Shown piece after piece: positions 21,101 through 35,600 of a stretch of 64,000 nt of DNA. Made by a program: the position numbers and the translations under genes. The notes beneath the pieces were generated by a model. It did no database searches, was not told the origin of the DNA, and was given only the letters and a program-made list of their open reading frames with translations. Source of the stretch: Liolophura sinensis (Eukaryota; Mollusca; Polyplacophora; Chitonida; Chitonidae); assembly GCF_032854445.1 (NCBI RefSeq), contig NC_088300.1, positions 71,646,984 to 71,710,983 of the forward strand, written 5' to 3'. How positions within the stretch are numbered: the first letter of the stretch is position 1; each line of letters starts with the position of its first letter.

Positions 21101-23590
21101 CTGTCAGGATTATCCAGTCAGTGCCCAAGCACTCTTCAGTTCAGTGGCAAATTCCACTAATGTATAACCTATAATACACAGTCATGGGGAACGGTGACAA
21201 GCAAGTGCTCGCAATGCACCGTCCATGCGCACACCTCAAAGCTCACATTTATATTTACTGCTTATAAATACAACCGATAAGTTTCCACAGCATATTATAC
21301 CCTGACAAGAGATCCGGTTCTGACAAGTGGGTGGGTTTTATGGTAAACTGTGTGAATGGCTCATGATAGATCGCCTCCGATCGTCGCCAGCCGGAGGTAC
21401 ACGAGGGATAACTGTGGATGATTTTCCGCCGGGAATCAGATACGGGCGATAACTGGTGTCGAGTGTCAATCAAATCTGTCATCAGCCAATCATCTTAGTT
21501 CTACGATGTCAGCTGACCTGGAATAGTCATTTGTCGCCTTTGGCAAGATTTCTAAGATATCAAATGTTGGAGTTCGTGATAGACACGATCCTAACGCCTC
21601 CATAAAAGAGTTCACAGTAGGCAAGCGTTTATGGGAAACTCTGAACTTCTTCTCATGTTTTTCAAGTCGGAGGTCAGAGAAAAGAAAATGTCCTAAATCG
21701 GAGAAATGTTATCCAGAAGCAATCACCGGTTTTCACTGTTACAGTGGTTGGTTTGTTACGCAAAAGTATCTGAAATACGCATCATTTTTTCACATTTCGC
21801 TGCTGTGTGATATGATGTTATAAATGCAGTGCAAATATCTCCACTGCAGGACGAGCTGAAAGGCTCATGTTAGGGAGAACAGACGGATGGCCAAACGGAC
21901 TAACGATTGGTCACGGAGCATTGAAATGATTCACCTCGTTGCCTATATTTACATGCTATGTATCTTTAGTAAACATTGGTTAAAACATGAGATATCGTGT
22001 TAACGGGCGTTTCGTAATGTTTAAATTTAATGATCTCATTGTCCTTGAAAATATGGGTCACGGTCACTGAAAATTAGTAGGTTTCTACCTACAAAATGTA
22101 GGTGTGGCGTAAATTTGATGAACTTGGCGTTATCTATTCAAGTTATACCACATTAACAAGCCTTTAAAAATAATAGGATTCCAATGACATTGAAAAAATA
22201 GGTCAAGGCCGTTCAAAATCAATATTGTTCTTTCTTGTGACAAGGTGGCAAGGTGGCTGTGTTTTAGTAGTTGGTCGATGTGCAATAAAAATAATCTGGA
22301 AAATGAGTGCGTTCTTTTAAATGCAAGTGGCAATACATGAACTTAGTTGGGTATCATTTGCCCTCCAACAATATGTTATATACCTTGAGCTTGCTGCATG
22401 GTCGAATAAGAATATGACATATTAGTGTGATGTAATGTTCGTCAAATACTAGCCAAAGGCCAATGCTTTATTCCCGGTTTGCTCGGTCCAAAATATTTAT
22501 ACCGCCTTCGCATTTGCATATACATATACATGTACACCCTTTGGACGGCCATTAACCCCATAAACTAGTTATTTTAGAGAGTTTTAATTGTTGGTTGGAG
22601 AGAGTGTTGTAGATGCAAGTTGCGAACATAAAGGCATGTATGGCTGTACATACTGTTAGCCAAACACACTGTTCAAATAGCTGAGTATATATGTCTAATA
22701 AGTGGACTAGTAAGCGAGTTACCGGTATAAGTGTATGTGCACCTGATTGCATGTAACTATAAACCGCGTAAAGCATGATGTGATTCAATGAATAATTACG
22801 TGTGCTCAAAGAAAGTATGAACTTTCTTGAAAGCTCAGTGCACGTGTGAACGATACCTCGCTCTGTAATATGGATGACCCTACGGAAAACTGTGTTTCCG
22901 CCTGCAGTCTGTACCAAAAACACAGAACGTATGACGTAAAACCCCACGCACACATACATATTGAAACACAGAAAATCGTCAAATAATTTCTTTACATCCA
23001 GAAAAGAAAAAAAAATATGTTAATACTGGCATGTATAGGAAATTATCTGAATCTGCTCTTAATAGGTTAATTTCCTGTGTTTCTGTGAAGACATGATGGA
23101 GATGTGTTAATCATTACATGCATGCATTAATGGGTACCGTACAACGTAACACGTATATATGTACTGAAGTGTAAAGTGCTTTTGGAGAAGCACATATACT
23201 GGAAGCGTGGACTCAAACTACACCCTTAAACCCTTACACCCTCTTCCAAAAATTGATGTGGTGTGCATATTTGTATGTTATATATATGAAAGTTCATCAG
23301 TAACTTGCCACTGCTCGGCCGTGTACCCCCGATGTTCCCCACCCATCATATAAGTGAACAATTCTTGGCGTCAAGGAACAATCACATAAATAAATTAATG
23401 GATTAATACTTTGATAGCATCTGCCACCGCAATATGTAAGAGACAGGTTAAATTTTTAAACATCCATTTGTAAGTCTCGCTATCTAGAAAGTAGAAGAAA
23501 AACGCAACGAACTTTGTTGGGCATACACAAGGAAGGACATCACTTTAATTCTGCTTGACGCTTGTTACTGTTACAAATGTCAATGACCAC
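18171..23590. other. gene-poor stretch
   Basis: AT-rich, with no splice-supported coding exon. The longest ORF (22552-22959, minus, 135 codons) has no recognised family. A weak pair of similar stretches (about 20555-20660 and 21095-21185, sharing CAGTGCTCC/CACTCTTCA-like strings) may be an old duplication. A short AT run lies near 20275. Confidence 0.4.
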
Positions 23591-23599
23591 TGAGACGAC

Positions 23600-24010
23600 T
23601 TATTCGGAGCACCGGTTTGTTCCGTCAAGAAACCTACCACCGTCATTAAAGCACGGCGTTAAATATGCACCAATCAATCAATGCAGCAATATACATGTAT
23701 GTGCAGATCAGCCATGGCACCACAGGTAGCTTACTTATACAGATACCAGGTAAACTTATATTTATTTATTTATGTATTTATTTTATTGGTGTTTTACGAC
23801 GTTCTCAAAAATATTTCTCTTATACCACGGCACTCAGCATTATGGCGGTAAGAAACCTGGCAGAGCTCCCGGTGACCTATATTTCAACCATCATTAATTT
23901 AATTGCTGTTTACCCCGTACGCAAGAATATTCACTTAAACAACGACGGTCAGAATTATGGTGGGAGGGAATCGAGACAGGCTTATACCCCTTCTGCACGT
24001 AATATCAAAA
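23600..24010. mobile_element. cluster of SINE fragments
   Basis: A plus-strand SINE tail (GCACGGCGTTAAATATGCAC, about 23650-23690) is followed by two minus-strand (TTTA)n-family fragments at about 23757-23876 and 23893-24000. Each of the latter holds the AGCATTATGG/AGAATTATGG core, and neither has a tRNA head. Confidence 0.6.
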
Positions 24011-24274
24011 AATAGTATACATGCTTGGGGTTTTATTGATATTTTATTATTATGTATTATATTTAAAGTCATTGTTCGTCAACATTGTGCGCCGTATAAG
24101 TACTTTTTGATATGCTGCTTAGCGTGAATCAGTCGAACAATCTAAATTCGTTATCTTGTAAAGAAGAGGTATACGACAGCAGTGATGAAAGGTATCGGAG
24201 AGATATCGCACATGTAGTCAATGAAACTGGACAAAATCTTCTGTGAAACTACACAGTGTTGATCTTTAGAAAAA

Positions 24275-25198
24275 CTAATTGACTTTGACACAATTTGCAA
24301 GTTCATTTTCTGGAAACTTTTGGCGTAAATTATTTTTTATAGTGTACAAGGACTTTTTGATGCAATCTTCACGCGTTATAATCAAATTGTATCTCACTTC
24401 CGGCTCTGACTGGCTGACACTGGAACCATCTTTAAGCCACGCTTGAGTTAACCAGTCAGCAAGAATCCTGACTTGACACAGCCACCTAGCATTCTCTATA
24501 GAGGGAAGGATAAATGAGTCTGTGACGAGGACTTTCACATAAATCGCAACCATCTTGTGTGAAGGGGCATAACTGTTACAGTGCGAAGTCATCTTGTCAA
24601 ACAGACTACAGGATAAAACGTAGAATTAAGTTCAACCTCCAGTCGTCTCTATGTCGAGCTTTCGAATCGCATGGTAAGTGGTAATTTAAACCTACGCACG
24701 TGGATGGTTTTTATTTTCTGGTTATGCAGCCTGGCTGTAGCGAGTTGTTGAGGACTAGGGTTATCAGAGGACAAAGACGTGTTTCCGGTAGGGGTTATAT
24801 CATTACGTGCCCCAAGGCAATGGCAACCACCCGTGTCCAACAAATATAGTGTTTTCGTCATTATGAAAAATGTCTGCGAACATGTGACCCAGTTTTATGC
24901 GGCAACATTCGGTCTCAATTCCGCCATATTTACGAGTATCACTTTCATTGCACTCTAGCTGATAGGAAGTACGCTCAAATAAAGCTACAGCGTATGCAAT
25001 TAATTCCGATTTTAAGCAAAATGGAATGTGAGGTGGTTTTCCGGTTATACTGCGACTGGAAAGGAAATCTTGATCAGTACCATGCATTATACATTTTTTA
25101 GATATTTTGATAAACAGTAGGCCCCATACCGGGACATAGGCGCAGCTGTGGATGGACGCTGCCACGTGGAATAAAACGGATGTGGTCGCCACGATCAT
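24275..25198 (-). other. unassigned ORF cluster
   Basis: Three minus-strand ORFs lie in a row: 24803-25198 (131 codons, hydrophobic start, six or more cysteines), 24649-24861 (70 codons, overlapping in another frame) and 24275-24592 (105 codons, with ARWLCQVRILADWLTQAWLK). Their order and density are above the local background. I recognise no family and see no convincing splice sites joining them. This could be an unrecognised gene, a decayed one, or chance. Confidence 0.2.
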
Positions 25199-27770
25199 GA
25201 ACAGCTAGAAATGTATAGGGCTAATATTCCAAACACATCCACGAAACTGAGGAAGTGTCTCATTTTACTCGTCTCATCATAATGACAATGAAGCCGTGCA
25301 GCGGCGATGCTTCAGGCGGGATCAATATTTCTAACTTAATTTTAGCAGAGGTTAAGGAATGACTTTTTGATCGTCTGTTAGATGGCGCATGACAGTTTCA
25401 CACACCAGGGTTGATGAGTGTATACTTTCGTATACACATGTACGCTGGCTATTTTTGTACTAGCTTCACTTCACCGTGACTAGTAGCAAACAAAATACCG
25501 CAATGTAAAAGGATGCAAAAGCGAAATATCTTTTAATCAATGTTTTTTTTCCTGTTTTTAGTTTGGTGCATTAATTTGCATGTAGAGTATTCACAGCTTA
25601 GTAGAAACACTTGAAGTGTTAAATCGATGAATGTTGATTATTGCACAACGTAAAGGTAAGGATATATATTATCACCACTAGAGCGTGATGGGGACTGACG
25701 TAAACAATAACACACAAGTGCGGCGGGGTCGAATCGACAAGTGTGTCAAGAGGAATGCATTAAAGCGGAGCGTGCACTGCGGGGAGTATGGCAGAAAAGC
25801 GTTGGTTCTTTCGTTGATCTTTAGTGAAAAATACGGATCTTCAAAGGAAGACCGAGGTTCGCCGACACATACATGTATAGCTGATTATTTTTCGTGATAT
25901 GGTTAACGAGAAAACCCGAAATAAAGTGGTTTGTCACATCGCTAATAACACATCGATTCCTCATCATGGATGAATTCTAACCATCTGTTAAGATTTATAT
26001 GATGTGAGCATAAAAATGCTGACAATTCCATCTGTAGCGATATAAAACTAACTGCAGTGTACAGGAATTAACAGGTGATTTCCTCATTTTTGGCACAGGT
26101 GACTGTAACATTGTAAGAAGTTGTTCCCTAATACCACACCTGAGTTAAGAAAAAATACAACTTCTACACGAGCTGACAGGCAAAGAGCTTCAGCTTTGAC
26201 GAATTTCAAGTAAATCAAAAATAAGGAGACGGTGATGATAAATAAAATACAACTTCAACGTTCTTTTTTTTGTTTGTTAAACAGATATAAATCCCTGAAT
26301 GACTGTGAACTGGTTTCTAACCTCATCTTAAAGTTAATACGTAATTGACTTGAAAAACGTACCCGGGATATTTTGGATATTTCAAATAAACCGTGCGTAA
26401 ATGTGTGGCGGTATTAATAGCTGCCAAGAGACAATTTAAAACTGGCCGATATCGCCAATTTTGGCACAGGTGTGTACCCACCTTTTTTACCATTACACAG
26501 TAAAAATAGGAACAAGGCAGACAAGTATTAAATTTGACATTATTGAGTTAAGTAAATCAAAAAGAATGAAGCAATAAACAGCAATAAAATAAGAAGTGTA
26601 GTAATCACTGCCAATTAATCAAAAATCCCGTTCTCGTGAACCAAATGAATCCATGAAATTTTGAAGCTTAAGCATACGAAAGGATCCTTTAGTGAGCGCG
26701 ATATACTTAGTAATCTTGAAAGCTGATTTTCTGTCTATATAAAAAATGAACACGTAAGGAACTCATCAGTGGACAAAATGTACTTGTATAAGCAGGCACT
26801 CATTTATAACTACGTATTTTAAATGTAAAAAAAAAATTTTCTTTACTTATATAGCTGATTTTTTTTATCGCCATGCATACTGACAAAATTTTCACTAATA
26901 TGGTGGTGGACAAGTTTAAGGATGGAGGAAACCGAACTGCCCGGGAAAACTGCTCACTTTAGGCAAGTTACTGACGATCGTTCCCACACATACTGTACAG
27001 ATATGTTCAGGTATACACAGATCGTGGGTGGAAGAAGTGTCCTTCATAGAACATTAAACTCTGCAAACAGCCACATGAAAATTTTCAACTGCATAGTCAC
27101 CAAGAAGCCAGTAACAGTGAGAGCGGTGGAATGTACATGTATACAAATTCCCTGTCCACGGCCAGCTTTTCACCCGCCCCTGTTGAGTGGCAGCGTTTAA
27201 AAGGCACCTTGAACGATTCGACCACGTCCCACTCCTGAAGGTCGATAATATAGACATATTGGGTGTAATACCAATTGAGCTCATTACTTTAGATTGAGAG
27301 TTTGAGAAACAATATACTGAACTTCACGCAGTGCAAACGAAGTTCTTTTCAAAAGCATTTGACTTGATTATTAAATTATTGGTGTTAACTATGGGGGTTC
27401 TTTTGCGCATAACCTGCGTTGGATAGAAAAATCTGCGTATAAAAGAATGGATTCAGTTCAATAACTCGACGCCTCGAGTCATCGTCATTTTCACTTGCAT
27501 GCAAGAGGAAGCATTTTTGGAGCTTCAAGGAAATGTCATCTGCTACATCATCTTGTATAATTCTGTAATTATAATTGTAGCATTTATTTTAGCTACAGAT
27601 CGCCTGGGGGTTCTGAAGATAACATTATTTAACATAACATTGGCCTGTGGCTGGAAGCCTTCGAAAACAAAATCGCATTCTATTTAATTTGGGCATATAT
27701 ATTTAGCTGATTGATGGTATTTAGTTCAAGAATACATACTGAAAACGCTTTACAAATACGGAGCTAGTCG
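25199..27770. other. gene-poor stretch
   Basis: AT-rich with small ORFs only (25685-25897, 26922-27200). The block near 26935-26960 (CTGCTCACTTTAG) shares a short string with 29640-29655, possibly remains of a common repeat. No known motif. Confidence 0.35.
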
Positions 27771-27779
27771 TGGATGTAT

Positions 27780-28590
27780 AATACAGCTGTGTTGATCGCA
27801 ATATACAGAAGTTAGATACACACGGATGCAGAAATATCTGCGAAGCTACAACTATATATAGAGCCATAGATGCAATCATCAGGATAACGTTCATTAAAAG
27901 GTATACAAAGTCACTATCATGTAAGAAACGGTTAAACGCATGTATGTATAAAGAAATACTAGTAGATCATATTATACGTGGATGTCGTCAAGAAACGGTC
28001 AATATATGAATAGAACTAAGTTACTGGTAGGTACTTCATACGGAGGAACAAAGAGCTGTCAAGAATGATCAACGTATACAGAACGTACCGATCAGTGAGA
28101 AATGGTTCATAAAGATGTGCAAAAAATTGTCAAGAAAGGTTTACGCGGCCTTGTAAAAGGTTTGTGCGAATGAGATATCTGTACTGAACTTGGCCCTTAT
28201 TTTATAGGTTATATTGGAAATGGGTGTTGTGATTACCGATGGTTTACTAATGATGTACGAGTGTTAAATAGATATGGAACTTAGATATCTTAGCTATAGA
28301 ACGCAGTCATATGTAAAGCGTTCATTTATAGCTACAAACAATCGTCAGCAAACAGCCAATAGTATAATAGTCAGTTACTACTAAAGGGTTCATTCTAATC
28401 TAAAAACAATCGCCAAGAAACAGTATTATACATAGAACATACATACATCTACAATCGTCAAGAAACAGTGTGACACCTATTTATGTATAGAACCCAGTCA
28501 TTGGTAGAGGGTTCAAGCGAAAGCATTCGTCGGGTAAAGGTTGTATTAACATAACTCAGTCACTGATAGAACTATTGTTATACAGTTATA
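27780..28590. repeat. old degenerate tandem repeat
   Basis: Variants of ATCGTCAAGAAACAGT, TATAGAACnnAGTCA and GGTAnAGGGTTCA alternate, for example at about 27985, 28050, 28340, 28405 and 28455. Spacing is irregular, roughly 50-90 bases. No ORF of note. Confidence 0.5.
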
Positions 28591-29417
28591 CGTACAGATG
28601 AGTGCAAGTATGCTAAAGTGTTATTTTATACTGATGTTTCTTTATGTTTGCTTTTAATGTTTATTATGTATGGGATCCATTTGTTTTCTGTTTCAGTGGC
28701 TAGTTTAACATTTAAAGGCATAACATGCACAATCTGAATGCAATCCTTCACCTTTGAATATAAAAAATAGAACTGCTATTTTCACAAAGGGATTTTGTAA
28801 TATACCTGGTGTGACCATTTACAATGGTCTGTTTTTATTTTAAATAGATCCTAAGAGAATTCTATTCATTGTAAGTCATTAGTAAAAAAGAATAAAAGAA
28901 TAAATAAAAGAAAAATGGGGCATTAAAATCATCTAATTAGAAAAATAAATGTACTTTGAAGTTTACCCTTGTTTATGCTAGTTTGTCCATCAAAAACAAA
29001 GTTAATCTTCGGGCCATTCCTCTATCGGCCAAAGCAAGAAGGAAGGATATCCAGTATCATAATTCCATTTTGGAAACAGGTTTATTTAAATTGTGAAATC
29101 GATTTGTATGTGGCATTGATTTGTAATGAAATTACTATCATTTCAGCAGAAGCCTTAAAGTGTGTATCAAAATATAACGCATGCAAGACATCGGCCTATT
29201 TGTATCTTCTGTGCTTTTAGGGCAAAGCTTAGTTTATGAACTTCAGGATCACTAACTTATCTTTTGCTTTATATTTTGTGAAAGGTATGTATTCCTGCTA
29301 TTATTTCAATAGTTTCAAACAAAAATAAAAGAGTTAAAAACTGACCTCTGTGTTATATATTTATAACATTTATTATAAGCATATTTTCAGTCAGATACAT
29401 GTAAACCAGGTTCACAG

Positions 29418-29648
29418 CTAGCTGGCTGCAGTGCGGGAGGGGGGTGTGGGAGGGGGAGTCCATGTTTTCAAGACCTGGCGACCTTTCATGGCCCCCGCGT
29501 GCTTCACGTTGGGCACCTTCGGTGGTCGTCTCATGGTGACACCTCTAGCATCTGGAATTCGCACTGTAATGTCAGCAGAAGCGGGAGTCTCATCCAAACG
29601 AAAGCCAGCGAGTCCCGAGTGTGTGACTGGCCCCGGTATACTGCTCAC
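29418..29648 (-). other. GC-rich island with a coding-like ORF
   Basis: A block of about 250 bases, clearly richer in GC than its AT-rich surroundings, is open for 76 codons on the minus strand. It reads like a real protein segment (SGLAGFRLDETPASADITVR, then basic and proline-rich). The other strand is open too. I recognise no family and see no strong acceptor or donor, so it may be an exon, an exon remnant or a repeat. Confidence 0.25.
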
Positions 29649-29689
29649 TTTAGAGGCGTCACTGTAACCATCTCTGGGGGGTAATAACT

Positions 29690-32600
29690 AGAGGGTGGCT
29701 GATTATAGACAGTTGCTGAGATTACCAATATCAGAGCCATCCAAGCTCTATATGACAACACAGCTTTGTCATGTGATCAGAAGACACAGATTGTGTTCCA
29801 GTTTACCAGGTATGTTAACTCCAAAATTATTGAAAACTTCAATTTAGGTTCTCCTGATACATTAAAAACTATAATGTCAAGAACACGGAAACCTCGTGAA
29901 AAATAATGTGGATAAGCAATTCCGCACACTTTTCAAAGTTATGCAAAAAAATCTTACCAAACCGCATGAAAAAATATCCAGACATTTATATTTTAAATTT
30001 CCACCACTCACTATAAAAGAATACGGACGAGAGAGTAAGTACGGTGACGTTAGAGCCATTATAAATTTTTTACATTTTCTAATGATTTGCAATAATTCGG
30101 AGGACTTTCATTATGAACAAAAATTTTGAAGCATATGCAAAAGGATATTAACACAGAAACAAAATATTTTACACAAAATTGATAAAACAACTAAAAACTT
30201 CGAAAAACAGTGAAAAACCCTTACACCGCTGAGAAAACCTTTACACTGCGGAAAAAACTTTACATCCCCGATAAAACGTTTTCACTCTTTTTCGAAGTTC
30301 GTAGCATTATTTATCAATTTTGTCCAAAATATTTTTGTGTTTCCTTTAATTCCCTTTTCCATATAGTAATAATAAGCTTTCATTAGAAAAACCTTACACC
30401 ACTGTAGATCATTACAAAATCTTAAAAATTTCGAATGGCACTATCAGGTCACCGCAGAGCAAACCTAAAACAGCAACGACAGTTTGGTTTTGGCAGCAAA
30501 TATATCTCAGGGACACAGGATTTTTGATAAAAAAAAAACCCCACAGCAGTGGGAGGGATCATTATAGTCCAGTCTGGTGGTTTATGGCAGTCTCAGATCT
30601 GCTTTGTTTCTTGACCTAGGAAAAGGTCTTTAATCTCCTTAAGCGCGAAAAGTTTTGCTAAAGGAAAAGGTAACTCATATTCACGATTATTCGTGCCAGT
30701 TACAAGATGTCACTTCTTTTGTTTTTTTTACAAAATCATTACATGTATAATGTATATGGTACTCTATATATGGGCTTGACTGAATTTTGATCTTCTGTAC
30801 GGTAAATTTAAATCCTGACAGACCTCCATTAACTATATTACCTATACTTGGTGATCGTTTCCGTTGCACCTATTTCTTTAGGGAATATCAATTACAGAGA
30901 ACCAACTTTATATTAGCCTGGTAAAATAATTACATGCATCACAGCATGGGGTAAATGTACAACACCACGGGTATGTCAAAATATTTATTAAAATGAAACA
31001 AATAAAACTAGATGAAGATACCTCTCAATATAAAAGATGATGGTCAAGTCGCGCCTCTGAGCGGAGAGTTTTTGGTGTGATGAAGCACCTCTAACCATCT
31101 GGCAGCATACGACCGGGGTTTCTACAAACAAGAACTATGCACCATTTCAGACCGGAAGTAACTCATGTACCTCGACCAGATGTTGACTGTGGACGCCATT
31201 CGATCTTTTTGGTCGCCATATGACCTCCGGAAGACATCAAACCGTAACCTACAGCTGGAAGACTGTAATTTCACATTCGGGCTGACATTGTTTCTCTCAG
31301 TCCGTCAACAGCTAATTTCGCTGATGTTGCTACGATATATTTTTCAGTTCAAAAATTTAAGAGCTTAGTAATTAACTAGTTATTAACATCCATAGAGATA
31401 AAGGGGATGATGCATGCTATACATGTACATATGCACTTTCTACATCTAGCCAATAGGCAGGTTCATATAACTTCTGATAGATCACGTTTTCTCCAGTTTG
31501 TTGTAACATAAATCCTGTCTATTAAAGTCGTATTCGCTTCAGAGCATTGATACTATCTCTGACCTCCATCCATAAATATGAATGCAATACATCAGTGATA
31601 AGTATTAAAACGCCTTTCCTTTGGAATAAATTAACCGTGTCTTTTGTTTAACTCGGTGTTACGCTTTCCCTTAGAGTAGCCCCTGATAGTTAGATTGTCT
31701 CCATACGCGGGAAGCCTAGCTGTCTTTGCTAAACCTCCCTGCAGGCTTGGCGGATGAGATTGCACTGCCTATATACACGTTCACAATTACATTGTGGCTC
31801 TACAAAAGTATTGTTTTAATGTAAAATCCAATAATATGAGATAACTCAGTACTCAGCCTAAAGCAAACTGACTGGCTCACTCAGCTATGTTCTTCTGTAT
31901 AGTTAAAATCATTACTGACTAAATGGATAGTGTGCGCATCAAAAGTAGGTAATTTAACATCAAGTTTGCATAATGGCACTAGAAATCGGAAAAGCTGTGT
32001 AGAAAGCCACACATTCACTCAGCCCTTGGTCAATTGGTCCTAGAGTTCGAATCCATGCAAAACTCATTCTCAGGAAACCACCCACATAAGTCTCCTCGTA
32101 AATCAACTCAATTTATTCATAATAATCTGGGTTATGTCAGTTCGGCAAACAGTTACGAAAACAAAGGGACAGTAACGAAGATTCGTGAACGTGGCCTTGG
32201 TGCCACTCAAGAAGTGGATGAGTTAAGGAGCTGTGGAGGCAATTCCCCTTGGGCTATGTGTGGTATCTCCAACCAATAACCCTCATCGTCCTCGAGCAAG
32301 GTAAAATATCTCGTGTAAACAAGAGTCTATCAGATCATAAACAACCAACTAGTTCGTAAGTTATCAGGCTGCGACCAGGATTTGATGACGTGGGAAATTG
32401 CATAAGTAATACCTCACTCACTAACTGAATGATGAAATACTCGACTCTCTGCATGCACTTTGCCAAGTTACCATGAACCCTCTTGAAAATGCTTGTGTTC
32501 AATATCGAATACACAAACAAGCCTGCATGGTCACCATCCGGCTGGGGCCATTGTTGTTGTCAGGTGGAAGATTGGCGAGTGAAGAATATGTAAATCTGCA

Positions 32601-35600
32601 ACCCAAAGCTTTCTGAAAATTCGGTTTATTTTGCCTAATTTACATTAATTACAAAATATTACATCTTTCACACTCTCTGACGTGACATTTTCAACCTTGT
32701 GCCTATTCAGCAAATTCATTGGACGTACACGTCAGCACTATTCGGTTTCACCTCATAATATACTGTACAAAATAAATGTAGAAAGTGATTTCCCAACCAT
32801 CAGTCAGATCCCAACATAACAATCAATACAAGTAACAGGATAATTAGTTTGGCTGTCACTTAAAAAAACTAAACACATTACAAGCTGATTGTATTGCGTA
32901 TGGCGAGTAGTACTACACATATGAATACTAAGGAAATGTTCAACGTAGAAATTAGAATAAAATTTCTGGACATCGATTTGCACACTTGTTTATCAATCTA
33001 CATGATATGTATAGAGAACACTGTGGTCGGACAAGATTCGATGGTCAGATTGTAAGGAAGAAATACAAATTGGCTGAACCCTCAGGTTTTTGTGTGGCTT
33101 TGATGTTCAAAAGAACGGACGGTATGAGCCACAACATAAATCTTCTTAAGCGAAAGTATGAAAGTGAAGTTGATGCAGATATGCCACTCTCCCGAAAATC
33201 AATACTGTTTAACTTGCAAACTGTAAAAGGAAGATCGAAACAAAAATTATACCGGTGGTACATCCACGTACAGGCTAGAGATTCTGAACTTGTCACATGC
33301 AATGTGCAACATATAAATGCTTCTTAAACAGCTGGGATTTACGTTTGAATGAAATACCAGCCCAACCAAGCTGTATAATACCACGACCAGCTTAACCCTT
33401 GTAACAATAAATGTGTTGTTCTAGATAAAAATGCATAAAAAGGTACGAAATGCCATAAAACAACAGAAAAGCCTTAACAACAACAAAAATTACAAAATTA
33501 ATGAAGATAACTTGTTCACGTGAGGCATCGTTATTTTCGTTACAAACAGAAAATAGGATTTGTGTTTCTTTTCAGGGCTTAAATACTAAGCCCTGACTGA
33601 ACACTTGTGGTAGCACCAACTAAGAATTTTAAAATGTTTACGACAAAATGAAATTAAGACTGAAAGGCTATGTAGCAACTTATACATTTCTTTGTCTCCA
33701 ACGCCTCCTTCATGTATAAAGACCTTGAAATAATAGTTCATGGGGTAATGCGTCATCATGAAGTCAACTGAAATGGCTTTCTGCGGTCATGTTTTAAGTC
33801 CCTTACAAAATTATTGATAACTTGTTAATCGTAATACATGCTTCATAATATCATGCAAGAATCATGAAGATTTTGCTTTGTACTATCATGAAATTATTCG
33901 CTGGACCAATATATTAATGAAAATGCCCAGGCAAATCTGTAGCGAAATTACACTGCATTCATATAACTTTCCCATCAACTTGCAAATGTTCCAGAAGCAC
34001 AGATTGTGTCTGCAGCACAGAACTGAACATTAAAAATTATACCACCAATAACAGCGATTCATGTTCAAATTTTGAATCATTCAGTAAATGTGTGTATCTC
34101 TCACAGATGTGTTACCACTGTTAGTGGTGGCATATTTTTATTTTTTCCTCTTTGCAATGCAGGAGTTTGAACTAAAAATTAATGAACATAGAAAGGTTTC
34201 CATCCGCTCTTTTAACACAATATACACGGATTCTCAAGACCTACTTAAAGAACGTTGCCGAAACCTTTAGGACTTAATGCTTGCAGGGCCTTATACATCA
34301 CAAAGTCACAGAATAATATGATGTCAATGAGATGAAATTAGACAAATACATATGAACAGACTTCTTCCTAGAATGCTGCAAGCAATATGGGTTGTTCAAT
34401 GATTACCAGAGAAGAGACAAAAACAAAAACCCTCAAAACATTGGGGATAATGACATCACAGGGCATTTACAAGTTAACATTAACAATCAAAGATCAACAA
34501 ACAATAATAACCATATATATATATATATATGTATAGATATATATTTTGATGTGCCTTGTACATTTGTAAATGGCAGTATACAGATATAACATCCGTGTAT
34601 AGTACAGTGAAATGTGGGCGTATCCAGGCCATGTACTCTGCAATCCAAACTTCCAGATCAGTGTGTCTATTAAAAGTAGTGGAAATTGCAAATAAACTCA
34701 AAGCAACGTGTGACTTAGCCTAAAAAATAATCACTGACAGATATGTTTCTCTTTAAATAAAATATTTGTGTTCAAGCAAAAGTAATTCAGACCCCACCAA
34801 AACCATCCACTTTAATGCTTTTAAAACTGATAATTAAAACAAAAAATGATACTAATATGGTGAATAAAATTTCGAGAAAAAACTTAGAAAAAAAGGTACT
34901 TAATTTACTTAGAAATTGTTAAATTATATTTCCAGAGTGAATTTCAGCTGGTGATGTGGTTTCCTAAACCCTATACTTGGAGGAGTGGATGCACATTCAC
35001 ATTAATGCATTTATCAAAGGTCAAGTTTACATTTCCTTCCACTATTTTCAGGACCTGACAGGTGTAGTAACAATGTGTGGTATGGCGAGTCAACTTTTAT
35101 ATACAAACAACATATTCTTGCATAATAAACAGAGTATATGTCAATGTCAGATTTCGGTCAGTCATCGCAATACTGCTGTAGTACATGGTCCAATTGGTAC
35201 AAAACACCACAATATTACCTAGACACTTTGTCTAACACAAGCACACTGCAATACTGCCAGGGAACAGTGCCCCAGATATATAGTCCAATATTGCCTATGA
35301 CGTAATCGTTACCGGACAAGCCCACAGCAATACTGTAAGCCAAGAATCAACAGTCACACTTCCAATACTACCCATGGTAGCAACATATACCAAGACAAGA
35401 ACCTGGCATCAGTGAAGTGGTACATTTATGTTGCCAAAGAAACCCACAGTAATATACTGGCAGTAACCAATGTCACTGCAAAGGCACGCCTATCAGTTCG
35501 GGTTGGTTTATGGCTGTGGTCTCACAGGACACACATACTGAATAAAATATTACAAATAATAGTGTGCATGATACAAAAGGTACAGACAAGTTCTATATGT

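Noticed and set aside
22552-22959. 135-codon minus-strand ORF
   Set aside because: No family, no splice sites, composition like the AT-rich background.
32034-32279. Plus-strand ORF near a GTTCGAATCC motif
   Set aside because: The motif suggests a decayed SINE head; the ORF has no splice or family support.
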